From assembly GCF_033708015.1 (NCBI RefSeq), contig NZ_CP137920.1:2914001-2978000 (forward strand): 64,000 nt of DNA, given 5' to 3'. Below, piece by piece: positions 17,049-26,818 of this stretch. The translations under genes were made by a program, and so were the position numbers. The notes beneath the pieces are model-generated. The model did not search any database. It saw nothing but the letters and a program-made list of their open reading frames with translations, and was not told where the DNA came from. Source of the DNA: Proteus vulgaris. GTDB lineage: Bacteria > Pseudomonadota > Gammaproteobacteria > Enterobacterales > Enterobacteriaceae. Position 1 is the stretch's first letter; each line of letters begins with the position of its first letter.

Positions 17049-17358
17049 TGAAAACGATATTTGCTATCGCTATTAATTTTATACCCTAAATTTTATAGGG
17101 TGCTCATAGCATCCTATTGATTATTTTATATAAGATATTCAGTAATTTTCCTTGTATTAATGCAATATTAAGTTAAATTTACTCAACATCCACTTTCCAT
17201 ATCTCAAATACCCCCACATTTACTATTCCAATGAAAAATTCGATAAAATTGTCAATTCTTTTATCAATTTAATTTTTTCTTGGATTTAATTAAACAATTA
17301 ATTAATATGATAAATCATTTATCAAACAGCAATAAACGGTTGTTCTTTTGAGGATCTT

Positions 17359-17562
17359 ATGGAAAAAAAAGTTGTCAATATAGAGTATGAAATTGCGGCA
17401 GTAAAAGTCGTTTTGAAAGCGTTGTTATTGACGTTGACAGATAAACAAAAAGAAGTTGTTATCCACGATATAAATAAAACCGTCAATGATGCCTATACCA
17501 ATCATCCTCAATATCGAGATGTTATAAGTAAAACAGATCAATATATAAAAAAAATGCTCTAG
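17359..17562 (+). CDS. small YecF-like (DUF2594-type) protein, copy 2
   Basis: A 67-residue paralogue of the preceding small protein, roughly 310 bp downstream with its own ribosome-binding site (GAGGA) and AT-rich leader. The segment VISKTDQYIKKML resembles VFSKTVKQIKQAY of E. coli YecF. Tandem placement suggests local duplication followed by divergence. The function is unknown. Confidence 0.62.
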   Translation: MEKKVVNIEYEIAAVKVVLKALLLTLTDKQKEVVIHDINKTVNDAYTNHPQYRDVISKTDQYIKKML

Positions 17563-17970
17563 ACATTGAAGCTACATTTTTCAGCGCCCTCTCTTTGGTC
17601 TTATCTATATTAGAGAGGATATATAACAACATTATTATAAAATCAAATTGCTTCACGCTTTAACATAATCACTGATTGATTGATGATGATCGTTAAAATA
17701 GAAAGTACTTTTTGATTAATGCGTATAAACGAAATAACGCTATTATTTATGATTCGTTTAATTGGGGTAATAATTTTCTGTTTTTCACGATGATAATCAT
17801 CACTTATTGCTAATTAAATACTCAATCAATGGCTAAGTTACACTTATTTCTATGTCTATATCTAAATAACAGGATGAATAATAAGAAGTTAAACTTTATA
17901 TTTGTTATGTTTATGCGTCTAATGAGTAAAAACTTACCACCTTAGACACATACTTTATAAATTTTCTATA
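17563..17970. other. intergenic region
   Basis: About 400 bp between the second small gene and the converging chemoreceptor gene. No gene or strong terminator could be recognised. Confidence 0.4.
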
Positions 17971-19521
17971 TCAACGATGAGCAAGATGGAACTTTTGCAC
18001 CGATAACTGTAATTCTTCTGTTTGTCTTTCTAATGAAATAGCTGCCGCTGAAACTTGTTCAACTAAAGAGGCATTCTGTTGTGTTACACCATCTATTTGA
18101 GTAATAGCCACACTCACTTGACCAATACCTTTACCTTGCTCTTCAGATGCAATAGAGATTTCTTTCATTATTGATGTTACCTGTTTAACGCCTGTCAGGA
18201 TATCTTCCATCGTTTTTTCCATGTCACTCACTAATCTTGCACCTTTTTTTACACGCGTTGTAGAATCAGCAATAAGGACTTCAATTTCTTTAGCGGCTTT
18301 GGCACTATCTCCAGCTAAATTACGGACTTCATTGGCGACCACCATAAATCCTCGTCCGTGTGCTCCTGCCCTTGCCGCTTCTACCGATGCATTTAAAGCG
18401 AGTATATTTGTTTGAAATGCAATGTTGTTAATAACATTGGTGATATCTGCAATCTTACTTGCGCTATTAGAAATCCCATCCATTGTCGTTACAACAGATT
18501 CAGCTAATTCATTACCTATTTCAACAGTCACTGATGCGGCTTCAGCCAATTCTCTCGCTTGATAAGCATGTTTCATATTCTGGTTAACAGCAGCGGTTAT
18601 CTCTTCCATACTTGTTGCTGTTTGCTCCAATGCCGTTGCTTGCTCTTCGGTACGAGAAGCCAAGTCGTTATTCCCTTTAGCAATTTCAGATGCACCACGA
18701 TAAATACTATCACTTCCCATTCGGATCGTACTTACTGCTTCATGCAAATTATTTTGCATATCATTTAATAATGGTATTAATCGCCCAGCACAGTTATTAC
18801 CAAAAGGCTCTAGTGGCTGACTCAGATCACCTTTTGTAATTTTCACAAAATGTTGGCGAATACTTTCGAGTGGTTTTTGTAACATTGCAACTAAATAGCG
18901 ATCAGTGAGGATCAGAATAACGCCCCCTAAAATGGCGCTAATGATAATAACAAATTGCGTCACTTCAATAAGCTGATTCACCTCTTCAATAGTGCTATCA
19001 ATTTTTATATTTGCAACATTATTAAACTTTTCACTCACATTACCTAATTCACGACTCAATGCTGGAGTTACATTTTTTGCATGATGTGTATATTGCTCGA
19101 TAGTCCCATTGAGTGCTAATTCCATCTGCTTTTTTACGCCTTGTTCAAAAAGCGCTTGCCATACATCCATTAGTTCTTTTGATACTGTTTCATCCATCGG
19201 CCCAGGAGAAACAGATTTCATATATGCAATCTGTTTCTCCATATTTTCCATCGCCCGTTGTGCTTGTGTAAAATCGACGTTTTTACCTTCTGCTTTCTCA
19301 CCAACGAGACGATTTAATCGCGAAGTGAATCGAAAATACTGATCATTTCCCTGACTGAGTGCCGCCATTTGTTTTATTATTTGATTATCAGATTGGTTGC
19401 CTTTAGATATTTGTGATAGTGACCATGCGCTATAAAGACTCACACTGCCAAATAACACACATAAAGTCCCCAGTATGATTATCATCATCAGACGAATAGT
19501 AATGTTACGAAGTTTCTGCAT
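17971..19521 (-). CDS. methyl-accepting chemotaxis protein
   Basis: A transmembrane chemoreceptor of about 516 residues. Membrane helices lie near 7-30 and 185-210 and enclose a periplasmic helical sensor of the Tar/Tsr type. A HAMP segment follows ([28 protein letters not shown]), then the signalling hairpin with the invariant tip [17 protein letters not shown] and flanking methylation helices. The C-terminus ([13 protein letters not shown]) lacks the NWETF pentapeptide that tethers CheR in Tar and Tsr. The ATG at 19521 is preferred over a TTG at 19533. The ligand is unknown. It is a single gene away from the chemotaxis operon. Confidence 0.93.
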   Translation of the reverse strand: MQKLRNITIRLMMIIILGTLCVLFGSVSLYSAWSLSQISKGNQSDNQIIKQMAALSQGNDQYFRFTSRLNRLVGEKAEGKNVDFTQAQRAMENMEKQIAYMKSVSPGPMDETVSKELMDVWQALFEQGVKKQMELALNGTIEQYTHHAKNVTPALSRELGNVSEKFNNVANIKIDSTIEEVNQLIEVTQFVIIISAILGGVILILTDRYLVAMLQKPLESIRQHFVKITKGDLSQPLEPFGNNCAGRLIPLLNDMQNNLHEAVSTIRMGSDSIYRGASEIAKGNNDLASRTEEQATALEQTATSMEEITAAVNQNMKHAYQARELAEAASVTVEIGNELAESVVTTMDGISNSASKIADITNVINNIAFQTNILALNASVEAARAGAHGRGFMVVANEVRNLAGDSAKAAKEIEVLIADSTTRVKKGARLVSDMEKTMEDILTGVKQVTSIMKEISIASEEQGKGIGQVSVAITQIDGVTQQNASLVEQVSAAAISLERQTEELQLSVQKFHLAHR

Positions 19522-19960
19522 CGAATTTCTCAACTAACAAGATAAAGTAATCCCAATAGGGCGTAATGTACTCTTATCGACACTTTTTCAATTTATTTTA
19601 ATTTTTTACTAAATTTTTTTATAAATTGATTTTTTATTTCTTATACACAAAAAGAGTTAGATGAACGAAGCAAAAACGTTACTTATATATCATTTTTTAT
19701 AATTTAATATAAAAAAAAGAAAATCATTTAAAATCATAACGTTAATATAATCATTGTGATAGAAACAAATAAGGAGAGTTAAAGAAAGGATATTTGAAGG
19801 GAAAATAAATTTTAAGGTGTTCTTAATCTATTAATAAAACATGAGAAGGCGCAATGGCTGTCCATTTGACATTTTGCATACATTCTCTAATTAAGAAATA
19901 AGCATAAAGGAACAAAATCATGGCGATACAACCTGAATCGCCTATTTAATATGAACAGAA
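19522..19960. other. intergenic region
   Basis: About 440 AT-rich bases upstream of the chemoreceptor gene, which should hold its promoter. No supported gene. Confidence 0.4.
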
Positions 19961-20443
19961 TTAAACAACTCTATTTTTATCTAAATATAATCTGAAGCGC
20001 TGAAAACAAATATCGTCAAAACAAACTTCCCCATCAGGCTTAAATCCATAACGAGAAACCGTTTTTTCTACCTTTCTTGAATGAGGAAGTAAAATTGTGA
20101 TGCTTTCAATATTCATTTCATCAAATGCTCTACGAATAATCTCAGCATAAATTATTTTACCTATTCCCCAAAAATTAGGATGAAGAACTAAGGCAAGATC
20201 TGCATCATCCCCTTCTTTTTGAAGTCCCCCCCATCCTGCAAACACATCATCAACAACAAATGCCCAAGGACCATATCCATTATCATCCCACTGAGAATCT
20301 TTAGCTTTTGCCCATAAAATACTTTTTTCGATATCAAAATCAGGGCTCCCCAGAGGCATTTGTCGTAAAACCGCAGGATGATTATTGAGTTCGACAATAT
20401 GTAAGGGATCTATTTGTGAGAGTTTTTTGAACTCTAAATGCAT
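19961..20443 (-). CDS. GNAT family N-acetyltransferase
   Basis: The 160-residue protein has a GNAT-like core: GPWAFVVDDVFAGWGGLQ, then LALVLHPNFWGIGKIIYAEIIRRAF with the acetyl-CoA loop, and a late SRYGFKPDGE motif. The substrate is unknown. It stands alone. Confidence 0.82.
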   Translation of the reverse strand: MHLEFKKLSQIDPLHIVELNNHPAVLRQMPLGSPDFDIEKSILWAKAKDSQWDDNGYGPWAFVVDDVFAGWGGLQKEGDDADLALVLHPNFWGIGKIIYAEIIRRAFDEMNIESITILLPHSRKVEKTVSRYGFKPDGEVCFDDICFQRFRLYLDKNRVV

Positions 20444-20566
20444 ATGATTTCCTAAGTAACATAATATGTTAAGTGAAGAATACCTTAATCTTATACTGAT
20501 AAAAATACACTACATCATATCATCTTATTGTTTTTCAATCCTATTTCTAAAAATAAATCTATGTAA

Positions 20567-20848
20567 ATCAATTTATTGTATAGCCTAAATAGTATAGATA
20601 ACGAACGCATTATAGCTGAACGGATTAATGAGGCTAGTTATCAAATTAAGGTAGGTAAAGTGTAGGATAAAGCTATTTATTCGGTATGGAAGCGATATAA
20701 CGATATTGCTGGAAAATTAAATATAAAATATAGGCTAGATATTTTAATACTTACAATAATTATTCGTTCAGCAAACGCTTTTTTACTAATCGTTGATGTG
20801 AACCATCTTACTTTCACTAATCTATTAAATAAATTAAGGAACCCTGTA
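20567..20848 (+). pseudogene. possible decayed reading frame upstream of the DUF2251-like gene
   Basis: One frame is open from 20567 to the TGA at 20849 except for a single TAG at 20663-20665. It reads ERIIAERINEASYQIKVGK before the stop and DKAIYSVWKRYNDIAGK after it. No homologue is recognised and no start codon is clear. This may be a gene remnant or plain AT-rich intergenic DNA. Confidence 0.2.
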
Positions 20849-21252
20849 TGACAATTTTAGTTACCGCCCAAGAGCAAATTATTGTGGGGGAAGCTCACGT
20901 TATTGAAAGCCTAGCTCCTGATGGAGTATTTGCTGCGGTATTTGAAGATGATCGGCAAACTGGTTATTTTTACGCGATTGATGAATCTGTCGATGGTAAC
21001 CCAATTCAAGATGCTCTCCATATTTATAACGTTGAAAATGTAACAGATAAAAATATTCCTTCTGATATAAAAATAGGTTGGTCAAAAGACAGTAAAAAAT
21101 GCGTACTTTTAATTAATGGCTATCCGCACGGTGCGTTTGATTTTGAAGCTAAAAATGGATACTGCCGTAGTGGCTTTCCTCCCTCAGTCGGTCACGAGTG
21201 GTCTATTTTAGGGCATGAGTGGAATGACGCTGTTGATGACTTTTTTAGATAA
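20848..21252 (+). CDS. DUF2251-like protein
   Basis: A 134-residue acidic cytoplasmic protein. The segments DGVFAAVFEDDRQTGYFYAID and IQDALHIYNV, together with GWSKDSKKCVLLINGYPHGAFDF, fit my memory of the DUF2251 family, whose role is unknown. TAAGGAACC lies before the ATG. No partner gene is obvious. Small proteins of this shape can act as immunity proteins, but nothing here shows that. Confidence 0.65.
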   Translation: MTILVTAQEQIIVGEAHVIESLAPDGVFAAVFEDDRQTGYFYAIDESVDGNPIQDALHIYNVENVTDKNIPSDIKIGWSKDSKKCVLLINGYPHGAFDFEAKNGYCRSGFPPSVGHEWSILGHEWNDAVDDFFR

Positions 21253-21276
21253 TTTCTGGATAGGTTTGTTTGAATT

Positions 21277-21350
21277 TGGAGCGGGCGAAGGGAATCGAAC
21301 CCTCGTATAGAGCTTGGGAAGCTCTCGTTCTACCATTGAACTACGCCCGC
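21277..21350 (-). tRNA. glyU: tRNA-Gly (anticodon CCC)
   Basis: The 74-nt sequence, including an encoded 3' CCA, folds as a complete cloverleaf. The 7-bp acceptor stem is GCGGGCG / CGCCCGC. The anticodon stem is AGAGC / GCTCT with loop TTCCCAA, giving anticodon CCC. GGTTCGATTCC forms the T arm. It is essentially identical to E. coli glyU and reads GGG glycine codons. Confidence 0.97.
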
Positions 21351-21457
21351 AATTGATTTTACTAATTATACGCCTCCTTGATTGAACGACAATCCCCCTT
21401 CTTATTCAAATGATTACTTTATCACCACTCAAAAGATAACCCTTTGTTTTAAAAAAC

Positions 21458-21485
21458 AATAAAGCCACCTTTCGGTAGCTTTATT
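21458..21485 (-). terminator. terminator after lysS
   Basis: On the minus strand AATAAAGCTACC pairs with GGTGGCTTTATT around a GAAA tetraloop, followed by GTTTTTT. Confidence 0.88.
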
Positions 21486-21542
21486 ATTATATCGGTATTC
21501 CTTAATGCTATTCGCTAATAAATAATTTATTTAACATAATAA

Positions 21543-23057
21543 TTATTTATTAGGACGCATTGCTGGGAATAAAATAACATCACGGATTGTATGGCTGTCA
21601 GTAAATAACATTACCATACGGTCAATACCAATACCTAAGCCTGCTGTTGGCGGTAAGCCATGCTCTAATGCCGTGATGTAGTCATGATCGAAGAACATGG
21701 CTTCTGCATCACCGGCTTCTTTTTGGCGGACTTGATCTTCAAAACGCTCTGCTTGGTCTTGTGCATCATTTAATTCTGAGAAACCATTACCAATCTCACG
21801 ACCACCAATAAAGAATTCAAAACGGTCAGTGATAAATGGATTATCATCGTTACGACGAGCCAGTGGAGAAACTTCTGCTGGGTATTCAATGATGAATGTA
21901 GGTTGAATTAAGTGGCTTTCTGCAACTTCTTCAAAAATTTCACACTGAACACGACCTAAGCCCCAGCTGTTCTCAATCTTAATACCAATAGATTGAGCAA
22001 TAGCAACCGCTTTATCCATATCATCAAGATCAGCCATTACGGTTTCTGGACGATATTTGCAGATAGCTTCTTTCATGGTTAATTTGGCAAATGGTTTACC
22101 AAAATCAAACTCTTGATCACCATATTTCACCAATGAAGAGCCGAGTACATTTTCAGTTAATGTACGGAATAATTCTTCAGTTAATTCAATCAGATCACGG
22201 TAATCTGCATACGCCATATAAAGTTCCATCATAGTGAACTCTGGGTTATGACGTGGCGATACACCTTCATTACGGAAGTTACGGTTGATTTCGAATACAC
22301 GATCAAAACCACCGACAACCAAACGTTTTAAATATAACTCAGGTGCAATACGCAGATACATATCAATATCTAATGCATTATGGTGAGTAATAAACGGACG
22401 AGCACTTGCTCCACCAGGGATAGTTTGCATCATCGGCGTTTCAACTTCCATAAAACCTTTATTCACCATAAATTGACGGATACCCGCCATGACTTGTGAA
22501 CGGATTTTGAAGGTTTTACGCGATTCTTCATTAGAAATCAGATCTAAATAACGCTGACGATAACGCGTTTCTTGGTCAGCTAAACCGTGGAATTTATCGG
22601 GTAATGGGCGCAGTGCTTTAGTTAATAAACGCACTTCTGTACAGTGAACACTTAATTCGCCCGTTTTCGTTTTGAAAACACGACCGCGAGCACCTAAAAT
22701 ATCACCCAGATCCCATTTTTTAAATTGCTCGTTATAGATACCTTCGGGTAAATCATCACGAGAAACATAAAGCTGAATACGGCCACCCATGTCTTGCAAT
22801 GTAGCGAAAGATGCCTTACCCATAATACGGCGAGTCATCATACGACCTGCAATAGAAACTTCCACATTTGCTGCTTCTAATTCTTCAGCACTCATTGCAT
22901 CATACTTTTGATGTAACTCGTCAGACAGAGAATCTCTACGGAAATCATTTGGGAATGCGTTACCATTATCACGTAAAGCGGATAATTTTTCGCGGCGTGT
23001 TTGCAGTTCGTTATTTAAATCAGGTGCCTGCTCCGCACCTTGTTGCTGTTGCGACAT
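21543..23057 (-). CDS. lysS: lysyl-tRNA synthetase, class II
   Basis: LysRS charges tRNA-Lys. The protein has about 504 residues and closely follows E. coli LysS. An N-terminal OB-fold anticodon-binding domain (about 65-170) is followed by the class II catalytic core. Motif 2 is [11 protein letters not shown] and motif 3 is [15 protein letters not shown]. The ATG at 23057 (MSQQQQ) is chosen because TGAGGA precedes it. That TGA is the prfB stop, only 8 bp upstream, so the genes are translationally close as in E. coli prfB-lysS. Confidence 0.97.
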   Translation of the reverse strand: MSQQQQGAEQAPDLNNELQTRREKLSALRDNGNAFPNDFRRDSLSDELHQKYDAMSAEELEAANVEVSIAGRMMTRRIMGKASFATLQDMGGRIQLYVSRDDLPEGIYNEQFKKWDLGDILGARGRVFKTKTGELSVHCTEVRLLTKALRPLPDKFHGLADQETRYRQRYLDLISNEESRKTFKIRSQVMAGIRQFMVNKGFMEVETPMMQTIPGGASARPFITHHNALDIDMYLRIAPELYLKRLVVGGFDRVFEINRNFRNEGVSPRHNPEFTMMELYMAYADYRDLIELTEELFRTLTENVLGSSLVKYGDQEFDFGKPFAKLTMKEAICKYRPETVMADLDDMDKAVAIAQSIGIKIENSWGLGRVQCEIFEEVAESHLIQPTFIIEYPAEVSPLARRNDDNPFITDRFEFFIGGREIGNGFSELNDAQDQAERFEDQVRQKEAGDAEAMFFDHDYITALEHGLPPTAGLGIGIDRMVMLFTDSHTIRDVILFPAMRPNK

Positions 23058-23065
23058 GTTTTTCC

Positions 23066-24164
23066 TCACAGGCCCGCTTTTAAGCTAGCTTCAATAAATT
23101 TATCAAGATCACCGTCTAATACTGCTTGTGTATTACGCGTTTCCACACCAGTACGTAAATCTTTAATACGTGAATCATCAAGAACATAAGAACGAATTTG
23201 ACTACCCCAGCCAATATCGGACTTGTTATCTTCCATGACTTGCTTGTCTGCGTTTTTCTTCTGCATTTCCAGCTCGTATAACTTCGCTTTCATCTGCTTC
23301 ATTGCCTGATCTTTGTTCTTATGCTGAGAGCGATCGTTTTGGCATTGAGTGACAAGACCTGTTGGAACGTGGGTAATACGAACCGCAGATTCTGTTTTGT
23401 TAACGTGCTGTCCACCCGCCCCTGAAGCACGGTAAACGTCAATACGTAAATCAGCTGGGTTGATTTCAATATCAATATTGTCATCAACTTCAGGGTAAAT
23501 AAAGGCTGAACTAAATGAGGTATGGCGGCGGCCACCTGAGTCAAATGGACTTTTACGAACTAGGCGATGAACACCTGTTTCTGTACGTAACCAACCATAA
23601 GCGTACTCACCAATAATTTTGATCGTCGCTGATTTTAATCCTGCAACATCACCGTCAGACTCTTCAATAATTTCTGTTTTAAAGCCTCTTGATTCAGCCC
23701 AACGTAAGTACATGCGCATCAGCATACTTGCCCAATCTTGCGCTTCTGTACCACCAGAACCCGCTTGTAAATCAAGGTAGCAATCTGCACTGTCATATTC
23801 ACCAGAGAACATACGACGGAATTCTAATTGCTCAAGCTTTTTATTTAAACCATCTAATTCTGCAATGGCTTCGTTAAATGTTTCTTCATCATCAGCTTCA
23901 ACCGCTAATTCAAGTAAACCAGAAACGTCTTCTAGTCCTTGCTCTAACTGATCGATTGTTTCTACGATAGCCTCAAGAGATGAACGCTCTTTGCCTAATG
24001 CTTGTGCCCTTTCTGGCTCATTCCATACATCTGGCTGTTCTAGTTCAGCGTTAACTTCTTCTAAACGCTCTTTCTTGGCATCATAGTCAAAGATACCCCC
24101 TGAGAACATTTGTTCTTTCAGAGACTTCTTCAATTTGGTGTTTTACAGGGTTGATTTCAAACAT
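23066..24164 (-). CDS. prfB: peptide chain release factor 2, programmed +1 frameshift
   Basis: RF2 releases peptides at UGA and UAA. Translation starts at the ATG at 24164 ([10 protein letters not shown]) and meets an in-frame TGA at 24089-24087 after 25 codons. The sequence AGGGGGTATCTTTGAC provides the internal Shine-Dalgarno and the CTT-TGA-C slip site, so the ribosome shifts +1 and reads GAC at 24088. The complete protein has about 365 residues. The SPF tripeptide (codon recognition) and GGQ (peptidyl hydrolysis) are both present. The residue before SGAGGQ is Ala, the active form, not the Thr of E. coli K-12. It lies between recJ and lysS, in the E. coli order. Confidence 0.97.
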
Positions 24165-24334
24165 ACTTTTTCGTCTTTATGTTGTTTTCAAAAACAATTG
24201 GAATAAATTTTGAACCGCATATTGTAACGGATATATCTGCGGGTTTATAGCATTTATATACAATTGTCGATCAGATAGTTGTTACCATAACAACACGACT
24301 CTTTATATCACGATAAATTGTTTAACTATTCGTG

Positions 24335-26068
24335 TTAACAAGGCCAAATGTGCTCAACAAGCAGTTGTGCATTACGTTGCCCTCTAAACTCGTTTACATC
24401 TAATCGATAAGCTAACTCAACCATTTTTATACTGTTATCAGGCCATATATTGATATCAACATTAAATGCAATTGCATCAATCATAAGATGACTATTGACT
24501 GGCTGAAGCATCATTTTCAAATGCTTACTACCCACTATACGTTGTTGTAACAGCGTAAATTTACCGTCAAATAAAGGTTCTGGAAAAGCCTGGCCCCAAG
24601 GACCCGCTTCTCTAAGCATTTCTGCAATAGGCAATGAAAGTTGATTATCGGTTAGTTCACCATCCGATAAAATAACACCTTGCAACTGTTCATCAGAAAC
24701 TAACTCTGCCATTAAAGATGAAAAATGACGCTGAAATAATGGAAATTTATCTTCTTCAAGTGAAAGCCCTGCCGCCATTGCGTGCCCGCCAAATTTCACC
24801 ATCAAACCTGGATTTAATGTATTTAATCGTTCTAAGGCATCTCGTAAATGAACGCCACTAATTGAACGACCAGAGCCTTTTAATAGACCATCACCACTAG
24901 GTGCAAACGCGATAACAGGGCGATGCAATTTTTCTTTAATGCGAGACGCTAAAATCCCTACAACACCTTGGTGCCATTCAGGATGGTAAATCGCTAAACC
25001 ATTTGGTAAATCCTGTTGCGTTCCCATAAATTGGCGGAAAATAATTGAAGCTTCTTCTTGCATACCGGCTTCAATTTCACGCCGAGTTTGATTTAATCCA
25101 TCAAGTTCATTAGCAATTTCACGTGCCGTGCTAATATTGTCAGTTAAAAGTAACGCAACACCTACCGACATATCATCAAGGCGTCCTGCTGCGTTTAAAC
25201 GTGGCCCTAAAGAGAAACCTAAATCACTACTCACCAATTGAGATAACGCTTTACGAGAAACCTCCGTAAGTGCTTTTATCCCTACACAACAACGACCAGC
25301 TCTAATTCGACGTAATCCTTCATAAACAAAAATACGGTTATTTTCATCAAGAGGAACAACATCTGCTACTGTACCAAGTGCAACTAAATCAAGAAAATCG
25401 GCCATATTGGGACGAGTTAAGTTTTGTTGCTCAAACCAGCCTTGTTTTTCTAATTCAGCTCTTAATGCCGTCATTAAATAAAAAGTAACACCAACACCCG
25501 CTAATGACTTAGATAAAAAAGGACAATCTGCTAAGTTAGGATTAATAATCGCATCAGCGGTGGGTAAGGTTTGCCCTGGTAAATGGTGATCGGTAACGAG
25601 GACACGAATACCATATTCATGAGCCGTATCCACACCGTCAAAAGAGGAAATTCCATTATCAACAGTGATAATAAGATCAACACCTTTTTTAGCAACATCA
25701 TGAACAACTTGAGGGCTTAAACCATAACCATCATCAAAACGATTAGGAATATGATGGCTAACCTGCTTAAATCCCATTTGGCGTAATGCTTTAATCGCAA
25801 GTGCGGTACTGGTTGCCCCATCAGCATCAAAATCGCCGACAATAACAATACGGGATTGTTGCTGTAATGCCTCAATCAGTAATGAAATTGCCGTTTCTAT
25901 TCCTGTTAATGTTTGATAATGAAGTAAGCCCTTTAACGATCGTTCTAGTTGAACTTCAGATGTTATTCCACGATTAGCATAAATTTGTCGTAATAAGGGA
26001 TCTAAGTTATCTGGTAATTGAGTTACCTGTGCGATTCGACGACGCAGTGTCGGTTCAATAGTGACCAT
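24335..26068 (-). CDS. recJ: single-stranded-DNA-specific exonuclease RecJ
   Basis: A 5'-3' single-strand exonuclease for recombination and mismatch repair. The 577-residue length equals that of E. coli RecJ. DHH-family motifs are visible: VGDFDADGATSTAL (motif I, near 78), TVDNGISS, VTDHHLPG (the DHH motif), ALGTVADVVPL, and the C-terminal DHHA1 motif with KFGGHAMAAGLS. It sits 9 bp after dsbC and upstream of prfB, as in E. coli. Confidence 0.97.
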   Translation of the reverse strand: MVTIEPTLRRRIAQVTQLPDNLDPLLRQIYANRGITSEVQLERSLKGLLHYQTLTGIETAISLLIEALQQQSRIVIVGDFDADGATSTALAIKALRQMGFKQVSHHIPNRFDDGYGLSPQVVHDVAKKGVDLIITVDNGISSFDGVDTAHEYGIRVLVTDHHLPGQTLPTADAIINPNLADCPFLSKSLAGVGVTFYLMTALRAELEKQGWFEQQNLTRPNMADFLDLVALGTVADVVPLDENNRIFVYEGLRRIRAGRCCVGIKALTEVSRKALSQLVSSDLGFSLGPRLNAAGRLDDMSVGVALLLTDNISTAREIANELDGLNQTRREIEAGMQEEASIIFRQFMGTQQDLPNGLAIYHPEWHQGVVGILASRIKEKLHRPVIAFAPSGDGLLKGSGRSISGVHLRDALERLNTLNPGLMVKFGGHAMAAGLSLEEDKFPLFQRHFSSLMAELVSDEQLQGVILSDGELTDNQLSLPIAEMLREAGPWGQAFPEPLFDGKFTLLQQRIVGSKHLKMMLQPVNSHLMIDAIAFNVDINIWPDNSIKMVELAYRLDVNEFRGQRNAQLLVEHIWPC

Positions 26069-26077
26069 AAAACGTAA

Positions 26078-26785
26078 TTACTTCTCTTTTTTATCTAATA
26101 ATTCAACAAGGTTTTGAGCAGAAATATATCCACCATAAATACTGGCATTAGGTAATACAATAGCGGGTGTGCCTTGGATACCCATCATGGTGCCTAATTT
26201 AAAGTGTTCATTGATATTGATTTTTGTACACTCATCAATAGGAATAATTTTGTCCCCTTTAAATGCACTATCTAACGATTTATTAGGAAAACCACTACAC
26301 CACACAGCATTCATTTCTTTACTGACGATATTATTGCCAACACCATTACGAGGAAATGCTAAATAACGCACTGTTATCCCTTGTTTATTCAGCTCAGGGA
26401 CTTCTTGATGTAGTTTTTGACAATAAGGGCAACTGATATCGGTAAAAATGGTGATCACATGGCGCTCATTACGCGCTTTATAAACAATCATTTCATTTTT
26501 AAGTGAGTCTACTTTTTTCATAATAACTTGATTAGCAATACTTACAGGCTCACCATTACTAATGTTATAAATAGGCCCCGCGGTTAGATATTTACCATCA
26601 TCTGTAATATAAAAAATACCTTTATCTGATAATACGGCATTTAATCCAACAATCGGTGTGGGTTGAATACTTTCTGCTTTAATTTGCATTTTTGCCAATT
26701 GCGCTTCAATCGAAGCATTGTCAGCAAGCACTGGCATTGACACCATCGTTAATAATATTGGCAACCAGAATAATTTCTTTTTCAT
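26078..26785 (-). CDS. dsbC: thiol:disulfide interchange protein DsbC
   Basis: A periplasmic disulfide isomerase, normally a V-shaped dimer kept reduced by DsbD. The signal peptide ends at about residue 21 (VLA). An N-terminal dimerisation domain and linker lead to a thioredoxin fold with the active site at 119-122 and the cis-Pro loop GIQGTPAIV. Two further cysteines (WCSGFP and DECTK) match the structural disulfide of E. coli DsbC. The active site reads CPYC, whereas E. coli DsbC has CGYC. CPYC is the DsbG form, but the xerD-dsbC-recJ order and the overall sequence support DsbC. Confidence 0.93.
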   Translation of the reverse strand: MKKKLFWLPILLTMVSMPVLADNASIEAQLAKMQIKAESIQPTPIVGLNAVLSDKGIFYITDDGKYLTAGPIYNISNGEPVSIANQVIMKKVDSLKNEMIVYKARNERHVITIFTDISCPYCQKLHQEVPELNKQGITVRYLAFPRNGVGNNIVSKEMNAVWCSGFPNKSLDSAFKGDKIIPIDECTKININEHFKLGTMMGIQGTPAIVLPNASIYGGYISAQNLVELLDKKEK

Positions 26786-26818
26786 TTGAATTCCTATTTA
26801 ACGCCCACTCTTTAGCAG

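Noticed and set aside
19921..19950. Tiny frame encoding MAIQPESPI
   Set aside because: Only nine codons; it has a purine-rich leader but no evidence of function, and it is probably chance.
23066..24133. prfB as a gene starting with TTG at 24133
   Set aside because: The true start is ATG 24164 with the programmed +1 frameshift; the TTG is in the wrong frame context.
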